Assembly: GCF_014287955.1 (NCBI RefSeq)
Contig: NZ_JACOPD010000006.1
Location: forward strand, 169,588 to 233,587
Direction: 5' to 3'
Length of the DNA stretch: 64,000 nt
Origin: Lachnospira hominis (ex Liu et al. 2021)
Lineage (GTDB): Bacteria > Bacillota > Clostridia > Lachnospirales > Lachnospiraceae
A program made the translations under genes and the position numbers. Every line of letters starts with the position of its first letter. Position 1 is the first letter of the stretch. The notes beneath the pieces were generated by a model. It saw only the letters and a program-made list of their open reading frames with translations. It made no database searches and had not been told where the DNA came from. Positions 36,288 to 45,679 of this stretch are shown here, piece by piece.

Positions 36288-38273
36288 GTGGTAACGGAAA
36301 TGACGGATTTGGAAAGAATTAAAGAGCTTGTAAGCATATTAAACAAGGCAGGAAAAAGTTATTATTCAGAAGGCGTTGAGATAATGAGCAACTTTGAATA
36401 TGATAAGCTTTATGACGAACTTGTAAAACTTGAAGAAAAAACTAAGATTGTTCTTTCGGACAGCCCTACTGTTAATGTTGGATATGAAACGCTCAGTGAG
36501 CTTCCAAAGGAAAGACATGACAGTCCTATGTTAAGCCTTGATAAGACAAAAAATTCCGACGAGCTGGTGGACTGGCTTGGAAGCCAGAGAGGTCTGTTAT
36601 CATGGAAACTTGACGGGCTTACTATAGTCCTGACATATGAAAATGGCGAACTTTTAAAAGCTGTAACAAGAGGAAATGGCGAAGTTGGGGAAATTATTAC
36701 ACAGAATGCAAAAGTATTTAAAAATGTTCCGTTGTCAATTCCTTTTAAAGGCAGACTTGTTATAAGAGGAGAGGCAATTATAACTTATTCTGACTTTGAA
36801 AAAATCAATGAAAAGATTCCTGAGATAGATGCAAAATATAAGAATCCAAGAAATCTTTGCAGCGGTTCAGTACGCCAGCTTAATAATAAGATTACTGAAG
36901 AAAGAAATGTAAGATTTTTTGCATTTTCACTTGTTTATGCAGATGGACAGGATTTTAAGAATTCAAGGAAAGTACAGTTTGAATGGCTTAAAGAACAGGG
37001 ATTTTCTGTAGTTGAATACAAAGAAGTGACATCAGAAAATCTCAAAGACACAATTATGTGGTTTGAAGATAAGATAAAAGATAATGATTTTCCATCAGAC
37101 GGACTTGTAATATTGTATGATGATATCGCATATGGCGATTCACTTGGAAGAACGTCTAAGTTTCCACGTAATTCAATGGCATTTAAGTGGACTGATGAGA
37201 CAGCCGTAACACATCTTAGAAAGATTGAATGGAGTGCGTCAAGGACAGGACTGATAAATCCTATAGCGGTATTTGATACGGTTGAGCTTGAGGGCACAAA
37301 AGTTTCAAGGGCAAGTGTTCATAATATAAGCATTATGGAAGGCTTACAGCTTGGAATAGGTGATGAGATAAGTGTCTTTAAAGCTAATATGATTATTCCG
37401 CAGATAGCAGATAATTTTACAAGAAGCGGCAATGTTGAGATTCCTTTGGAGTGTCCTGTCTGTAAAGGAAAGACACAAATAAAGCATATTAATGATGTCA
37501 AATCACTGTATTGTATGAATGAAGAATGTCAGGCAAAGCATGTAAAGAGATTTGCACATTTTGTTTCAAGGGATGCAATGAATATTGACGGACTTTCAGA
37601 GGCTACACTTGAGAAATTTATCCAGAATGGTCTTATAAAAGATTTTACGGATTTATATCATCTTGACAGATATAAGGACATAATATCAGGCATGGAAGGA
37701 TTTGGTGAAAAGTCCTGTGAAAATATTCTTAATGCTGTTGAACAGTCAAGAAAGACAATTATGGCAAAGGTTATATACAGTCTCGGAATTCCGGGAATAG
37801 GACTTTCAAATGCCAAGATGATTGTAAAAGCAATTGGTTCAGATAAAGAACAGCTTACGGCAGCAGACCGTCCGGCACTTGAAGCTGTAAAAGGTGTAGG
37901 AGCTGTACTTGCTGATGCATTTGTTTCCTATTTTGAAAATGAGAATAACAGGGCATTATTTGAAAAGTTATTAAAAGAGCTGGATATTGAAAAAGAAGAA
38001 GATAATAATTCTGAAAATGCAGATGCTCTTGAAGGTAAAGTTTTTGTTATAACGGGTTCACTAAGTCATTTTAATAACAGAAATGAATTAAAAGACCTGA
38101 TAGAATCAATGGGTGGAAAGGTCACAGGGTCTGTTACAGGTAATACAAGTTATCTCATTAATAATGATGTAACATCTACATCATCAAAGAATAAAAATGC
38201 ATCAAAGCTTGGAATACCGATTATAAGTGAAGAAGAATTCCTCGATATTGCAGGCAGAAAAGATTTGATGTAA
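36288..38273 (+). CDS. ligA: NAD-dependent DNA ligase
   Basis: 661 residues from a GTG with TAAGGA upstream; an ATG four codons later is an alternative. Adenylation domain with the nucleotidyl lysine in WKLDGLT. Four-cysteine zinc finger (CPVC near residue 387 and CMNEEC near 406). Helix-hairpin-helix region (about 420-570) and C-terminal BRCT domain (about 590-660: GKVFVITGSLSHF). It seals nicks in replication and repair. All domains are intact. Confidence 0.97.
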   Translation: MVTEMTDLERIKELVSILNKAGKSYYSEGVEIMSNFEYDKLYDELVKLEEKTKIVLSDSPTVNVGYETLSELPKERHDSPMLSLDKTKNSDELVDWLGSQRGLLSWKLDGLTIVLTYENGELLKAVTRGNGEVGEIITQNAKVFKNVPLSIPFKGRLVIRGEAIITYSDFEKINEKIPEIDAKYKNPRNLCSGSVRQLNNKITEERNVRFFAFSLVYADGQDFKNSRKVQFEWLKEQGFSVVEYKEVTSENLKDTIMWFEDKIKDNDFPSDGLVILYDDIAYGDSLGRTSKFPRNSMAFKWTDETAVTHLRKIEWSASRTGLINPIAVFDTVELEGTKVSRASVHNISIMEGLQLGIGDEISVFKANMIIPQIADNFTRSGNVEIPLECPVCKGKTQIKHINDVKSLYCMNEECQAKHVKRFAHFVSRDAMNIDGLSEATLEKFIQNGLIKDFTDLYHLDRYKDIISGMEGFGEKSCENILNAVEQSRKTIMAKVIYSLGIPGIGLSNAKMIVKAIGSDKEQLTAADRPALEAVKGVGAVLADAFVSYFENENNRALFEKLLKELDIEKEEDNNSENADALEGKVFVITGSLSHFNNRNELKDLIESMGGKVTGSVTGNTSYLINNDVTSTSSKNKNASKLGIPIISEEEFLDIAGRKDLM

Positions 38274-38346
38274 TATACAGGTGTTATTAAATTTAGAAAA
38301 ATTATGTTTACAGATTATATAAATTGATTTGGGAAAGGCGGAGGTT

Positions 38347-39264
38347 ATGCCAATCAGGATACAGAGTGATTTGCCGGCAAAGGCGGAACTTGAGGATGAA
38401 AATATATTTGTCATGGATGAGAACAGGGCTCTTTCACAGGATTTCAGAGAGCTTAGAATAGTGATTCTTAATCTCATGCCTATAAAACAGGATACAGAGC
38501 TTCAGCTCTTAAGAGGACTTTCTAATACACCTCTTCAGATAGATGTGACATTTCTACAGATGGAGAGCCATGTTTCTAAGAATACGTCAGTTTCACATTT
38601 AAAAAAGTTTTATGTTACATTTCCGGAGATAATGAGAAAGAAATTTGATGGAATGATTATAACAGGTGCACCGGTTGAGAAGATGGATTTTGAGCAGGTA
38701 GATTACTGGGATGAGCTTACAAGAATTATGGAGTGGTCAAAGACTCATGTAACATCAACGCTTCATATATGCTGGGGTGCACAGGCAGGATTGTATTATC
38801 ATTATGGAGTTAAGAAAGTGCTTCTGGATAAGAAACTTTCAGGTGTTTACAGACATCATGTAATGAATAAACGTGAACCGCTTGTACGCGGTTTTGATGA
38901 TTTTTTCATGGCACCTCATTCGAGATATACAGAAGCCTGCCGTGAAGATATACTTTCTAATCCAAATCTTAAAGTACTTGCGGATTCCAAAGAAGCCGGA
39001 ATTTATATTGTTATGGAAAAAGAAGGAAAACAGATATTTGTTATGGGACATCCGGAATATGACCGTGTAACACTTGATGGTGAGTATAAGCGTGATATTG
39101 AAAAAGGATTAGATATTGAACTCCCGGTTAATTATTATCCTGATGATGACTGTAACCGCAGGCCGGTTCTTTCATGGAGAAGCCATGCGAATAATCTTTA
39201 TACGAATTGGCTTAATTATTATGTTTATCAGATAACTCCGTATATTCTTGAAGAGGATGTGTAA
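38347..39264 (+). CDS. metAA: Homoserine O-acetyltransferase, MetA type
   Basis: 305 residues. Start at 38347 because the family N-terminus is MPIRI and AAAGG lies 8 bp upstream. Catalytic Cys142 (LHICWGAQ) and the GHPEYD motif are present. Glu111 (TGAPVE) sits where acetyl-CoA-specific MetA enzymes of Bacillus carry Glu and succinyl-specific E. coli MetA carries Gly, so acetyl-CoA is the predicted donor. It makes O-acetylhomoserine for methionine synthesis. No SAM riboswitch or methionine T-box is visible in the 73-bp upstream gap. Confidence 0.94.
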   Translation: MPIRIQSDLPAKAELEDENIFVMDENRALSQDFRELRIVILNLMPIKQDTELQLLRGLSNTPLQIDVTFLQMESHVSKNTSVSHLKKFYVTFPEIMRKKFDGMIITGAPVEKMDFEQVDYWDELTRIMEWSKTHVTSTLHICWGAQAGLYYHYGVKKVLLDKKLSGVYRHHVMNKREPLVRGFDDFFMAPHSRYTEACREDILSNPNLKVLADSKEAGIYIVMEKEGKQIFVMGHPEYDRVTLDGEYKRDIEKGLDIELPVNYYPDDDCNRRPVLSWRSHANNLYTNWLNYYVYQITPYILEEDV

Positions 39265-39267
39265 GAT

Positions 39268-39846
39268 ATGGCAGATGAAAAACAGACATTTACAGTTGCT
39301 GGATATAAGTTTGCAACTAAGGAAGAAGCACAGGATGCCAAAGATGAACTTAATGCAATAAAGTATCTGTCATCAAAGACAGATGGAAAAGACCCAAAAC
39401 AGGTATATATGTTATACAACCAGATACTTGACAAACAGCTGTTTAATACGCCTGTCGGAATTGATTATTTAAAGGAACTTCAGCAGTTTTTATATATTAA
39501 TAAAGATATTCCGAATGATAAAATAAGACCAATTCCGATTAATAATGAATTGAGCGAAATGCTTGATGAGAAGAAGATACCTTTAAAGGTAAAAGATGAG
39601 ATAAGACAGTTAAAAAGAGATAAGAACAGATATAAGGATAAATATATAAAGTTAATGATTGTCAATATTGTCCTTGTTGTTGTTATAGCTGCGATGGCTG
39701 TTATTTTAAAGACTTCATCAACACCGACTGTAATAGATTATGAGAGAAAATTACAGGATAAGTATGCTACATGGCAGGAACAGCTTGAATCACAGGAAGC
39801 ATCACTAAAGGCAAGAGAAAATCAGACACAGTCAAAACAAAATTAA
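39268..39846 (+). CDS. Hypothetical single-pass membrane protein
   Basis: 192 residues, 3 bp after metA. The N-terminal 125 residues are charged and helical (TKEEAQDAKDELNAI is a conserved-looking repeat-like start). One membrane helix (about 129-148) follows a very basic stretch (DEIRQLKRDKNRYKDKY), and a coiled-coil tail (about 160-190) follows it. The positive-inside rule places the N-terminus in the cytoplasm. I do not recognise the family. Proximity to metA suggests cotranscription but not a shared job. Confidence 0.72.
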   Translation: MADEKQTFTVAGYKFATKEEAQDAKDELNAIKYLSSKTDGKDPKQVYMLYNQILDKQLFNTPVGIDYLKELQQFLYINKDIPNDKIRPIPINNELSEMLDEKKIPLKVKDEIRQLKRDKNRYKDKYIKLMIVNIVLVVVIAAMAVILKTSSTPTVIDYERKLQDKYATWQEQLESQEASLKARENQTQSKQN

Positions 39847-39944
39847 AAATCTTCACATTTTAAACATATATTTGTTTTATATTTATTTTTAGTAAAAGGC
39901 AGAAGTCTTAAAGTGAAAATTAATAAAAACAGGAGATAGATGAT

Positions 39945-40619
39945 ATGGATAAAATAAAAGTTTTAGTTGTTGATGATGAGAGCAGAATGAGAAAACTTGT
40001 TCATGATTTTTTATCTAGAAGTAATTATGAAGTTATAGAGGCAGCTGATGGGGAAGAAGCCATAGATATTTTCTATGCTGATAAGTCTATTTCACTTATA
40101 ATACTTGATGTTATGATGCCTAAGATGGATGGATGGGAAGTATGCCGACAGATTAGAAAAGACTCAAAAGTGCCAATTATAATGCTGACAGCAAAGAGCG
40201 AGGAAAAAGATGAATTACAGGGCTTCGACTGTGGTGCTGATGAGTATGTTTCAAAACCTTTCAGTCCAAAGATTCTGACGGCGAGAGTTGATGCACTCAT
40301 AAGAAGAACTTATCAGATAGATAGTTCTGAAGTGTATGAAATAGGCGGAATTGAGATTGATAAGGCTGCACATATTGTAAGGATAGATGGAAAAGAGATT
40401 GATTTAAGTTTCAAAGAATTTGAACTTCTTACATATTTTGTTGAAAATAAAGGAATTGCGTTATCAAGAGAAAAGATTCTTAATAATGTCTGGAATTATG
40501 ATTATTTCGGAGATGCAAGAACGATTGATACGCATGTAAAGAAGCTCCGCAAGAAGATGGGTGAAAAAGGTGACTGCATCCGCACGATATGGGGAATGGG
40601 ATATAAGTTTGAAGTTTAA
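39945..40619 (+). CDS. OmpR-family response regulator
   Basis: 224 residues. Receiver with VLVVDDE, phospho-acceptor Asp55 (ILDVMMPK) and Lys105 (SKPFSP). The C-terminal winged helix has SFKEFELLTYFVENKGIALSREKIL and FGDARTIDTHVKKLRKKMG. The close match in layout to VanR/PhoP types suggests envelope or phosphate stress, but the target is unknown. The kinase gene follows 14 bp later and a lipoprotein gene after it. Confidence 0.94.
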   Translation: MDKIKVLVVDDESRMRKLVHDFLSRSNYEVIEAADGEEAIDIFYADKSISLIILDVMMPKMDGWEVCRQIRKDSKVPIIMLTAKSEEKDELQGFDCGADEYVSKPFSPKILTARVDALIRRTYQIDSSEVYEIGGIEIDKAAHIVRIDGKEIDLSFKEFELLTYFVENKGIALSREKILNNVWNYDYFGDARTIDTHVKKLRKKMGEKGDCIRTIWGMGYKFEV

Positions 40620-40633
40620 AGGAAGAGACAGAT

Positions 40634-42286
40634 ATGGGAAGACATTCTATTAAGTTTAAAATTACTTTAATGCTTACAATTATTATTTCAAGCCTTCTTG
40701 TGCTGCTTATGATATTAAACAGTACAATGTCAGAAAAGTTTTATCTGAATGGACGCAGGAAACAGATGCTTGAAGGGTATACTTATATTAATAATACAAT
40801 AGTTTCATACACAGGTGGAACACTCGGCAAGGATGAGATGCAGGATAAGATAGAGCAGTTTGCGTCAGGTGCGGCTATTTCTGTAATAGTTATAAACAGT
40901 GACTGGACAACGCTTTATACTAACTGTAATGGTGAAGCTGAGATGGTTGAAAGACTCAGAATGAGTATGTTTAACAGAGACGTGTTTGGAAAACAGGACA
41001 GTTATGATAATTCTAATATACAGGACGATAAACAACAGGATGACAAACAACAGCCGTCAGATGATGATATAAAAGATGACGATAAAAAGTTCCCAATGAA
41101 AGATAGAAATGGCGGTTCGCTTTCTATAAATATGGAGCAGAGCGGAATTGCAGAAAAGCGTGAGATTATAAAAGAAACTGATAAATATACACTCCAGAAA
41201 GTGTATGATGAACGACTTTCAGATGACTATTATGAACTCTGGGGAACGCTTGATAATGGATGTTCTATTATGATGCGTGTTGCAATTCAGGGAATTAAAG
41301 ATAATGTAAGTATTTTTAATAAGTTTGTAACTTATATCGGACTTGTAGTATTGGCAGCAGGAATTGCAGCAGCCTATGTATTATCCGGATATATTTCCAA
41401 ACCAATTAAGGAACTTTCAAATCTTGCTGAGAGAATGGCAGATATGGATTTTGATGCGAGATATACAGGGAGTGATAAGGGCGAGATAGGCATATTGGGA
41501 AAGAGCATGAATAATATGTCAGAAAAACTGGAACAGAATATTTCACAGTTAAAGACTGCCAATCTTGAACTAAAAAAAGATATTGATAAAAAAGAAAAAC
41601 TCGAACAGATGCGTTCAGATTTTTTGTCCAATGTATCGCATGAATTAAAGACACCGATAGCACTTATTCAGGGATATGCAGAAGGATTAAAGGAAGGAAT
41701 ATCTGACGACCCTGAGAGCATGGAATTTTATTGTGATGTAATTATTGATGAATCAAATAAAATGAATGAGATGGTAAAGAAGCTTCTTACACTTAACCAG
41801 ATTGAATTTGGCGATGAGGAGACAGTTCTTGAAAGGTTTGATATAGTAGAACTGCTTAATTCAGTTATATCTGCCAATACACTTCGTGCATCACAAAAAG
41901 ATATATCTATTACATTTTCTGCACCGGAAAAAAATATGTATGTCTGGGCGGATGAATATAAGATAGAAGAGGTTGTGACAAATTACATCAGCAATGCCAT
42001 AAATCATTGTGATTTTGATATGAAAATAGTCGTCAGGACACAGAGAATCGGCGACAATATAAGAGTGTTTGTATTTAATACCGGAAAGCATATTCCTGAT
42101 GAAGACATAGATAATATCTGGATAAAGTTCTATAAAGTTGATAAAGCAAGAACAAGAGAGTATGGCGGTAATGGAATCGGACTTTCTATAGTAAAGGCAA
42201 TTATGGATTCACTTGGCAAGGAATGTGGTGTCATGAATGTCGATGGTGGAGTTGAGTTCTGGTTTGACCTTGATGCAAAGGCGTGA
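40634..42286 (+). CDS. Sensor histidine kinase with Asp/Gln-rich sensor loop
   Basis: 550 residues. TM1 about 8-28, extracytoplasmic part about 30-230, TM2 about 232-252, HAMP, coiled coil, HisKA with His336 (NVSHELKTP), HATPase with NYISNAINH and the GGNGIGLSIV G box. The sensor contains a hydrophilic, acidic insert (about 122-152) with a DDKQQ tandem duplication at 131-140, likely an unstructured loop that could bind cations. Partner of the upstream regulator. Confidence 0.94.
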   Translation: MGRHSIKFKITLMLTIIISSLLVLLMILNSTMSEKFYLNGRRKQMLEGYTYINNTIVSYTGGTLGKDEMQDKIEQFASGAAISVIVINSDWTTLYTNCNGEAEMVERLRMSMFNRDVFGKQDSYDNSNIQDDKQQDDKQQPSDDDIKDDDKKFPMKDRNGGSLSINMEQSGIAEKREIIKETDKYTLQKVYDERLSDDYYELWGTLDNGCSIMMRVAIQGIKDNVSIFNKFVTYIGLVVLAAGIAAAYVLSGYISKPIKELSNLAERMADMDFDARYTGSDKGEIGILGKSMNNMSEKLEQNISQLKTANLELKKDIDKKEKLEQMRSDFLSNVSHELKTPIALIQGYAEGLKEGISDDPESMEFYCDVIIDESNKMNEMVKKLLTLNQIEFGDEETVLERFDIVELLNSVISANTLRASQKDISITFSAPEKNMYVWADEYKIEEVVTNYISNAINHCDFDMKIVVRTQRIGDNIRVFVFNTGKHIPDEDIDNIWIKFYKVDKARTREYGGNGIGLSIVKAIMDSLGKECGVMNVDGGVEFWFDLDAKA

Positions 42287-42336
42287 TATAATAATAGACA
42301 GCTTTAGGCTAATATTTTTTTGGGAGTTGTAAGCAG

Positions 42337-43086
42337 ATGAAGAGATTAGCAGCATTAGGACTTGTATTTGTATTGATGTTTTCATTTACAGGATGTAAAG
42401 GTGATATAGAGCTTAACAAAGAAGATAATGACCATGTGGCAGAATATATTGCCGGTGTACTTCTTAAATATTCATATGAAAATGAATGGGAATATCAGAA
42501 GTTAAAGAATTCAGCATTGACTAATTATCAGAATTCAGTATCAGGCAGGACACAGACTTCATCTGATAATACGAAAGCTAATTCAGGTTCGAAAAATACA
42601 GCTTCGACATCGGGAAGTATATCACAGACAGGTTCTGCGGGTACATCGCAGTCTGGTCTGGGAGTTATGGAACAGTTTGCATCTGCATTAGGTCTTGACA
42701 ATGCCCAGATTACATATAAGACATATCAGTCAGGAGACAGATATCCAACAGATGAATATTCAATTTCTGTTCCTGCAAAGAGTGGATGTAAAGTTGTGGC
42801 ACTTGAATTTGAAATAAAAAATAATGGAAGTTCGCAGATAACAGCCAATACATCATCAAAAGGTGTTTCAATAAAATTAACAGTTGGAGATAAGACTGTT
42901 GCAGAATCAGCCACATTATTAAAGAATGATATTTTACAATTGAAAAATGTCAGCATTAATGCAGGCTCATCATATACAGCAGCAGCAATTTTCCAAGTGC
43001 CTGAAAGCAATATATCAGCAATATCAGGAGCGACAGCTGTTATTTCTGTAAATGGTGCATCTATAGGCACAATTAATATCCAGTAA
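42337..43086 (+). CDS. Lipoprotein with Ig-like C-terminal domain
   Basis: 249 residues. Signal peptide with lipobox SFTGC, Cys20. A Ser/Thr/Gly-rich linker (about 65-105) precedes a C-terminal beta-sandwich-like domain (about 115-249: SGCKVVALEFEIKNNGSSQI, then DILQLKNVSINAGSS) of the DUF4352/telokin-like kind. It follows the two-component pair by 50 bp and may be its accessory or its target. The function is not known. Confidence 0.78.
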   Translation: MKRLAALGLVFVLMFSFTGCKGDIELNKEDNDHVAEYIAGVLLKYSYENEWEYQKLKNSALTNYQNSVSGRTQTSSDNTKANSGSKNTASTSGSISQTGSAGTSQSGLGVMEQFASALGLDNAQITYKTYQSGDRYPTDEYSISVPAKSGCKVVALEFEIKNNGSSQITANTSSKGVSIKLTVGDKTVAESATLLKNDILQLKNVSINAGSSYTAAAIFQVPESNISAISGATAVISVNGASIGTINIQ

Positions 43087-43101
43087 AAATATAAAAGGTA
43101 T

Positions 43102-43147
43102 AAAAAAGCACCCTCAAAGATGTAACTGACTTTGAGGGTGCTTTTTT
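43102..43147. terminator. Bidirectional terminator, lipoprotein/pectinesterase
   Basis: Perfect 18-bp arms at 43102-43119 and 43130-43147 around core GCACCCTCAAAG/CTTTGAGGGTGC, with A-run and T-run outside. It covers the end of the minus-strand pectinesterase. Confidence 0.93.
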
Positions 43148-44105
43148 ATGGTTCAGCCGGATAAACCGGAGCGTTAAGAACTTTTTCCATTGTATATTCC
43201 TCAGCTTCAGCTTCAGTAAGCTGATGGACATATGGCGGTCTTTTTTGTGGAACGTATCCTTCACCATGACAATTATATTCTGCATAATAGCATGTATCAT
43301 GGGATTCTTCTTTGTTCCAGTCACTAAAACCGGTCTCTGTAATCTGACCGCTCATTTCACAGTTTAAAAAGACAGCTTTTGCATATATACGCCAAGGACG
43401 GCTGAGCATTACAGTTCTGTCTGGACAGTTGCCTGTAAGGCGGCAGTGGTCAAATACATAACCATATTTCTGATTGGAATATGTAGAAGGAGCTGTATAA
43501 TAGCTGTTTATTTTTTGATTGCGGTTAAGTGCATATAATTCACAATTTTTAAAATAAGCAGTGGCACTTCCAAATATAAAATCAATTTCGCCGCAGATAT
43601 AACAATCTTCGTAGAGCTGTCTTCCCGGAATTCTTTTAGCAAATTCTGTAGGACCGGTAAAACCACCGGGTTCTTTTTCTTTTAATGGAAGAGGTCCTGT
43701 AAATAGTGTGTCCTGATGACCAAGCATACGGCAGTTTTTAAAATGTATGTCATCACCTTCCGCATACACAGCAACAGCCTGACCTACATCAAGTCCGAAT
43801 CCGGATGAATTTTCAAATGTAATATCAGATGCACGGAAATGATTGGCATTGACAAAAAAAGTATATGAACGGAAAGTTCCTCTTTTGATGCCGTCATCCA
43901 TTATCATTCTGGCATAATAATTGTTGGTTATAATAGTATCTTTTGCAGATTCACCTTTTAAGGTGACATTGTCAAGTCTGATTTCCACGCGTTCATTATA
44001 TATACCATTTTTTATGTAAATTATTTCAGGAGTAGATTTAATGCTGTCAACAGCAGCCTGAATACTGGTAAAATCACCTGTGGAATCTTTTGCAACGGTA
44101 ATCAT
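43146..44105 (-). CDS. Pectinesterase (CE8), apparently cytoplasmic
   Basis: 319 residues, a right-handed beta-helix CE8 enzyme that removes methyl esters from galacturonan. Motifs: AVAVYAEGDD, GHQDTLF with the first catalytic Asp, GEIDFIFGSA with the nucleophile Asp, and LSRPWR with the conserved Arg/Trp. The protein begins directly with the first helix turn (ITVAKDSTGDFTSIQAAV) and has no signal peptide, so it likely acts on imported methylated oligogalacturonides. The ATG has GGAGG upstream. It points to pectin use by this organism. Confidence 0.94.
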   Translation of the reverse strand: MITVAKDSTGDFTSIQAAVDSIKSTPEIIYIKNGIYNERVEIRLDNVTLKGESAKDTIITNNYYARMIMDDGIKRGTFRSYTFFVNANHFRASDITFENSSGFGLDVGQAVAVYAEGDDIHFKNCRMLGHQDTLFTGPLPLKEKEPGGFTGPTEFAKRIPGRQLYEDCYICGEIDFIFGSATAYFKNCELYALNRNQKINSYYTAPSTYSNQKYGYVFDHCRLTGNCPDRTVMLSRPWRIYAKAVFLNCEMSGQITETGFSDWNKEESHDTCYYAEYNCHGEGYVPQKRPPYVHQLTEAEAEEYTMEKVLNAPVYPAEP

Positions 44106-44211
44106 TTAATGCATGCCTCCAAAAGTTAATATAATTCATTTAAACATAGTATAACATATTTTAGGATATAATGGCTATAGAGAAATATGTTTATAAAAAT
44201 AAATTCGGATA

Positions 44212-44240
44212 TAGACTTTTTAATAAATTAAGCGTATACT
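44212..44240 (+). promoter_or_regulatory. Putative promoter of the GNAT gene
   Basis: TAGACT (44212-44217), 17-bp spacer, TATACT (44235-44240). The -35 match is only partial. Confidence 0.4.
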
Positions 44241-44275
44241 TCACATATTAAATATAAAATTAAGGACTAAAAGTT

Positions 44276-44695
44276 ATGCTTACATTTAAAGAAGATATTA
44301 AAGATACACAGATTTACCTCGGACTTCGTAAAAAAGTCGGCTGGATAGAATTAAATCCGGTTCAGGCACAGAGGGCATTAGATAACAGCATGAAAATAAT
44401 AACAGTGTATGATGATGACAAGCCTATAGGAATGGGAAGAATAGTAGGTGACGGAGCGGTTATCTGTTATATACAGGATTTGATTATTATACCTGAATAT
44501 CAGGGAAAGCATATAGGAAGCCGCCTTATTGATAAACTTATAGAATATGTTAACAGTCTTATTATACCTGACAGCCGCATGATGTTATGCCTCATGTGTG
44601 CAAAAGGAAGAGAAGAATTTTATACTAAGCATGGATTTATAGCCAGACCGACATCTAAACTTGGTCCGGGAATGATTCAGTACATATTAAAGTAA
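44276..44695 (+). CDS. GNAT-family N-acetyltransferase
   Basis: 139 residues. The acetyl-CoA-binding motif A is IQDLIIIPEYQGKHIGSRLIDKLIEYV (quoted in two halves: IQDLIIIPEYQGKHIG and SRLIDKLI). The N-terminus lies near YLGLRKKVGW and the C-terminus ends with EEFYTKHGFIARP, the usual GNAT tail. Substrate unknown. Monogenic, between convergent neighbours, with its own terminator. Confidence 0.88.
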   Translation: MLTFKEDIKDTQIYLGLRKKVGWIELNPVQAQRALDNSMKIITVYDDDKPIGMGRIVGDGAVICYIQDLIIIPEYQGKHIGSRLIDKLIEYVNSLIIPDSRMMLCLMCAKGREEFYTKHGFIARPTSKLGPGMIQYILK

Positions 44696-44706
44696 AGTAT
44701 TATAAA

Positions 44707-44757
44707 AACGGATGTGATTTACATTGATATATGTAAAATTCACATCCGTTCTTTATA
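44707..44757 (+). terminator. Hairpin terminator after the GNAT gene
   Basis: AACGGATGTGA (44707-44717) pairs with TCACATCCGTT (44740-44750), with an inner TTTACAT/ATGTAAA helix, followed by CTTTATAT. Confidence 0.75.
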
Positions 44758-44811
44758 TCTGTCCGAGAAATTGTCTCAAATCAGCTCATACTGGTATTTA
44801 ATAATTGTTGA

Positions 44812-45453
44812 TTATGCAAGAAGAGTCTTTACATATTCTGCGAGCTTGTCACATTTGCAGTTAGCAAAGAAGAGTTCCTGGAACTTTTCACCTGCAACAG
44901 CACCTTTAACAAGATCCTGGTCAAGGTTCTTTAAGATATCAATAAGGCTGTCCTTGAAAGCAACCTTTCTTACTTCATCAAGAATCTTTTTGTTTCTCTG
45001 TTCCGGAACAACTCTTTCCTTAGGATAGCCACCACCTGGTTCGCCTTCAAAAAGTTTTTCAAAAATATATGTAAGATTTAATTCGGCACCCCAGCCAAAA
45101 CCTTTTGCAAAAGGAAGAGCGATAGCATTACCATCGTTAATCTGCATGAACATATATGCATCAGAAGGGTCAACAACATGTCCGCATATTACGCCAGGGA
45201 ATGAGTTGAGTGCGAGCATGGCACCTTCACCTGTGCCGCATCCGGTTACAACAAAATCAGCAGCACCGCTGTTAAGAAGGATAGCAGCAAGGATACCATT
45301 CTGTACATATGTAAGCTGTGCTTTATCATCAGCTGAGTACATACCATAGTTATCAACTTCAAATCCCTTAGAATCAGCTACCTTCTTGAGTGTAGAATAA
45401 ATCATGTCATTCTTTGCAGCCTGACTGTTTTCATTAATTAATGCAATTCTCAT
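44812..45453 (-). CDS. RpiB/LacA/LacB-family sugar-phosphate isomerase (DhuI-like candidate)
   Basis: 213 residues. RpiB-fold signature VTGCGTGEGAMLALN with the catalytic Cys, and HVVDPSDAYMFMQINDGNAIAL. It is longer than RpiB (about 150), with a C-terminal extension (EGEPGGGYPKERVVPEQRNKKIL and on). Similar-length members of this family include DhuI, which isomerises 4-deoxy-5-hexosulose uronate in streptococci in place of KduI. With the nearby pectinesterase, uronate isomerisation is plausible, but pentose- or hexose-phosphate isomerase remains possible. Confidence 0.82.
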   Translation of the reverse strand: MRIALINENSQAAKNDMIYSTLKKVADSKGFEVDNYGMYSADDKAQLTYVQNGILAAILLNSGAADFVVTGCGTGEGAMLALNSFPGVICGHVVDPSDAYMFMQINDGNAIALPFAKGFGWGAELNLTYIFEKLFEGEPGGGYPKERVVPEQRNKKILDEVRKVAFKDSLIDILKNLDQDLVKGAVAGEKFQELFFANCKCDKLAEYVKTLLA

Positions 45454-45509
45454 TATACAAAAACCTCGTCTTTCTTAGTTGATTATGTAGAAAATATTTT
45501 TTCTGCACA

Positions 45510-45547
45510 TATAGTTTAACTATAATCAAAAAAGCTGATTTTGTCAA
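45510..45547 (-). promoter_or_regulatory. Promoter and overlapping palindrome of the isomerase gene
   Basis: Minus strand TTGACA (45547-45542), 17-bp spacer, TATAGT (45524-45519). A palindrome TATAGTT-T-AACTATA (45510-45524) covers the -10, as a repressor operator would. Confidence 0.65.
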
Positions 45548-45582
45548 CAGTAATGAATAATGAACTATGCAAAATAGCGGTT

Positions 45583-45611
45583 TTGCTTTATATAAAAATA
45601 TATGTTATTAT
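45583..45611 (+). promoter_or_regulatory. Extended -10 promoter of the sigma-like gene
   Basis: TTGCTT (45583-45588), 17-bp spacer, TGT-TATTAT (45603-45611). The leader would be about 60 nt. Confidence 0.6.
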
Positions 45612-45679
45612 AACTTTTACCGGAAAAATCAAGACAGATTTAATTATAGATTATAAATTAAAAGATTGGAGAATAAAAT

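Noticed and set aside
38274..38346. Methionine-responsive leader before metA
   Set aside because: The gap is only 73 bp and contains no SAM-riboswitch or T-box motif.
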